Below are positions 5,609 to 6,212 of a DNA stretch of 6,212 nucleotides, piece by piece. Where the stretch lies: positions 1 to 6,212 of the forward strand of contig JADGQN010000293.1 in the NCBI GenBank assembly GCA_017881765.1, read 5' to 3'. How positions within the stretch are numbered: the first letter of the stretch is position 1; every line of letters begins with the position of its first letter. The translations under genes were made by a program, and so were the position numbers. Source of the stretch: Syntrophobacterales bacterium (GTDB lineage: Bacteria; Desulfobacterota; Syntrophorhabdia; Syntrophorhabdales; WCHB1-27). Below the pieces are notes generated by a model, which worked only from the letters and a program-made list of their open reading frames with translations, was not told the origin of the DNA and made no database searches.

Positions 5609-5858
5609 TGAGCCAGATTGTTTTTTCAAGCGGCTCAAGGAAAGGCATCATGCGCGTCCCGAGCCCCTGAAAGCCAACATTTTTCGGAAAGGAGATAAGA
5701 ACGTTAACGTATAGGCGCAGCTGAGTCAGCAAAAAGGATTGTTGGACCGGGTCGGTTCTAAGAAACCTCCAGGGTGAGTCTCATTTCGCCTGTGAGGTTT
5801 TTTTGTTGCGATCTTTGGGCCGGTAGGTGGTTAATAACTATTACAAAGGGAGGTACTC
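5609..5858 (+). promoter_or_regulatory. Structured leader, possible riboswitch or attenuator
   Basis: The 250 nt before the Mo-hydroxylase gene hold no gene but many pairings. TTGAGCC (5608-5614) pairs with GGCTCAA (5632-5638). A CCAACA near 5674 can pair with TGTTGG near 5740, enclosing the palindrome ACGTTAACGT (5701-5710) and GCTGA-G-TCAGC (5720-5730). An intrinsic terminator follows at 5763-5804. GGTT in 5755-5758 can pair with AACC in 5764-5767, which would break the terminator's left arm. This is the usual layout of a leader that ends transcription conditionally. I do not recognise a known riboswitch consensus. A separate small RNA of about 190 nt with its own terminator is the alternative. 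Confidence 0.4.
5763..5804 (+). terminator. Intrinsic terminator upstream of the Mo-hydroxylase gene
   Basis: AAACCTC plus CAGG (5763-5773) pairs with CCTG, a bulged T, and GAGGTTT (5789-5800). This gives an 11-bp stem with a 15-nt loop, and the T-run continues to 5804 (seven T in a row from 5798). On the opposite strand the tail is weaker (GGTTTCTT), so the plus orientation is favoured. It lies 54 nt before the ATG at 5859, an odd place unless it ends a small RNA or works as an attenuator. Confidence 0.75.
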
Positions 5859-6212
5859 ATGATTTCGCTTCAGGTCAACGGCAAAAAATATAGTGTCGAT
5901 GTCCCTCCGGATACACCGCTGCTCTGGGTTATCAGGGACCAGCTCAAATTGACGGGCACCAAGTATTCCTGCGGCATAGGTGAATGCGGTTCCTGCACCG
6001 TGCATGTCGATGGCAAGGCGCTCAGGTCATGCGTCACGGCTGTCGGTGACGTGCAGGGCAAGAAGATCACCACCATAGAAGGCCTCCCCAAGAACCATCC
6101 CGTCAAGAAGGCATGGATACAGGAGCAGGTGCCCCAGTGCGGTTTCTGCCAGCCCGGTATCATGATGCAGGTCGCCGCCCTTATCTCGGAATCGAAGAAT
6201 CCTGATCCTGCC
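5859..6212 (+). CDS. Partial [2Fe-2S] subunit of a molybdenum hydroxylase (IorA/CoxS type)
   Basis: The reading frame is open to the window edge: 118 residues, truncated at the 3' end by the window. It is the small iron-sulfur subunit of the xanthine oxidase family, which carries electrons from the molybdopterin active site. The plant-ferredoxin-type cluster ligands are visible in CGIGECGSC with C58 (Cys38, 43, 46, 58). CGFCQPG (Cys94, Cys97) begins the second cluster domain, and its CRC partner motif should lie just beyond the edge. Family members are about 150-165 residues. PLLWVIRD, LTGTKY, TTIEGL and HPVKKAWIQEQVPQCGFCQ resemble isoquinoline 1-oxidoreductase alpha subunits more than xanthine dehydrogenases, so the substrate may be an N-heteroaromatic or an aldehyde. 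GGGAGG (5848-5853) lies 5 nt before the start. The large catalytic subunit is expected just downstream. Confidence 0.92.
   Translation, partial: MISLQVNGKKYSVDVPPDTPLLWVIRDQLKLTGTKYSCGIGECGSCTVHVDGKALRSCVTAVGDVQGKKITTIEGLPKNHPVKKAWIQEQVPQCGFCQPGIMMQVAALISESKNPDPA

Noticed and set aside
5609..5760. TPP, cobalamin, glycine or GEMM-type riboswitch in the leader
   Set aside because: None of the signature boxes I know for these classes is visible. A Moco-type motif could be neither confirmed nor excluded by eye.
5870..6163. Minus-strand frame of 97 codons at the right edge
   Set aside because: It is antisense to the iron-sulfur subunit, whose cysteine motifs are unmistakable.

Overview
The window reads as chromosomal DNA of a Gram-negative bacterium with an exported-protein-rich, aromatic- or organic-acid-degrading lifestyle. 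The best guess is a Desulfobacterota-type (Syntrophorhabdus-like) anaerobe. This rests on two separate TctC/Bug-type periplasmic binding proteins, a molybdenum-hydroxylase iron-sulfur subunit, and AT- and purine-rich repeats between genes. The taxonomic call is inference, because no rRNA or marker gene is present.

Layout, left to right. (1) Positions 1-102 hold two GC-rich hairpins that look like part of an intergenic repeat or structured element. (2) Positions 103-717 (minus) encode an unrecognised membrane-anchored protein. (3) Positions 718-853 are a divergent intergenic region with palindromes and a TTGAGTSA motif repeated ahead of the next gene. (4) Positions 854-1708 (plus) encode a class II aldolase/adducin-fold protein with an apparent signal peptide. 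Only 24 nt later, at 1733-2713, comes a TctC/Bug solute-binding protein, and the two are very probably one operon. (5) Positions 2714-2831 are a convergent gap with strong GC-rich hairpins. (6) Positions 2832-3446 (minus) encode a Spy/CpxP-like periplasmic LTxxQ protein, and 3596-4012 (minus) a small unknown helical protein. Between them lies a striking 27-nt-period array of perfect hairpins. (7) Positions 4013-4411 hold no gene but contain a long imperfect purine-rich inverted repeat. (8) Positions 4412-5419 (minus) encode a second TctC/Bug protein. (9) Positions 5420-5858 are a regulatory region with back-to-back sigma70-like promoters, a direct repeat over the minus-strand promoter, and a plus-strand leader ending in an intrinsic terminator. 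(10) From 5859 (plus) the window runs off the right edge inside an IorA/CoxS-type [2Fe-2S] subunit of a molybdenum hydroxylase.

How the parts may work together (inference): the two binding proteins capture carboxylated substrates in the periplasm. One is co-transcribed with an exported aldolase-fold enzyme. The other is divergently transcribed from a molybdenum hydroxylase that could oxidise an aldehyde or N-heteroaromatic compound. No TctA/TctB membrane components are present, so both binding proteins are orphans here. The two most interesting regions are the terminator-bearing leader before the molybdenum hydroxylase gene and the 27-nt hairpin array.
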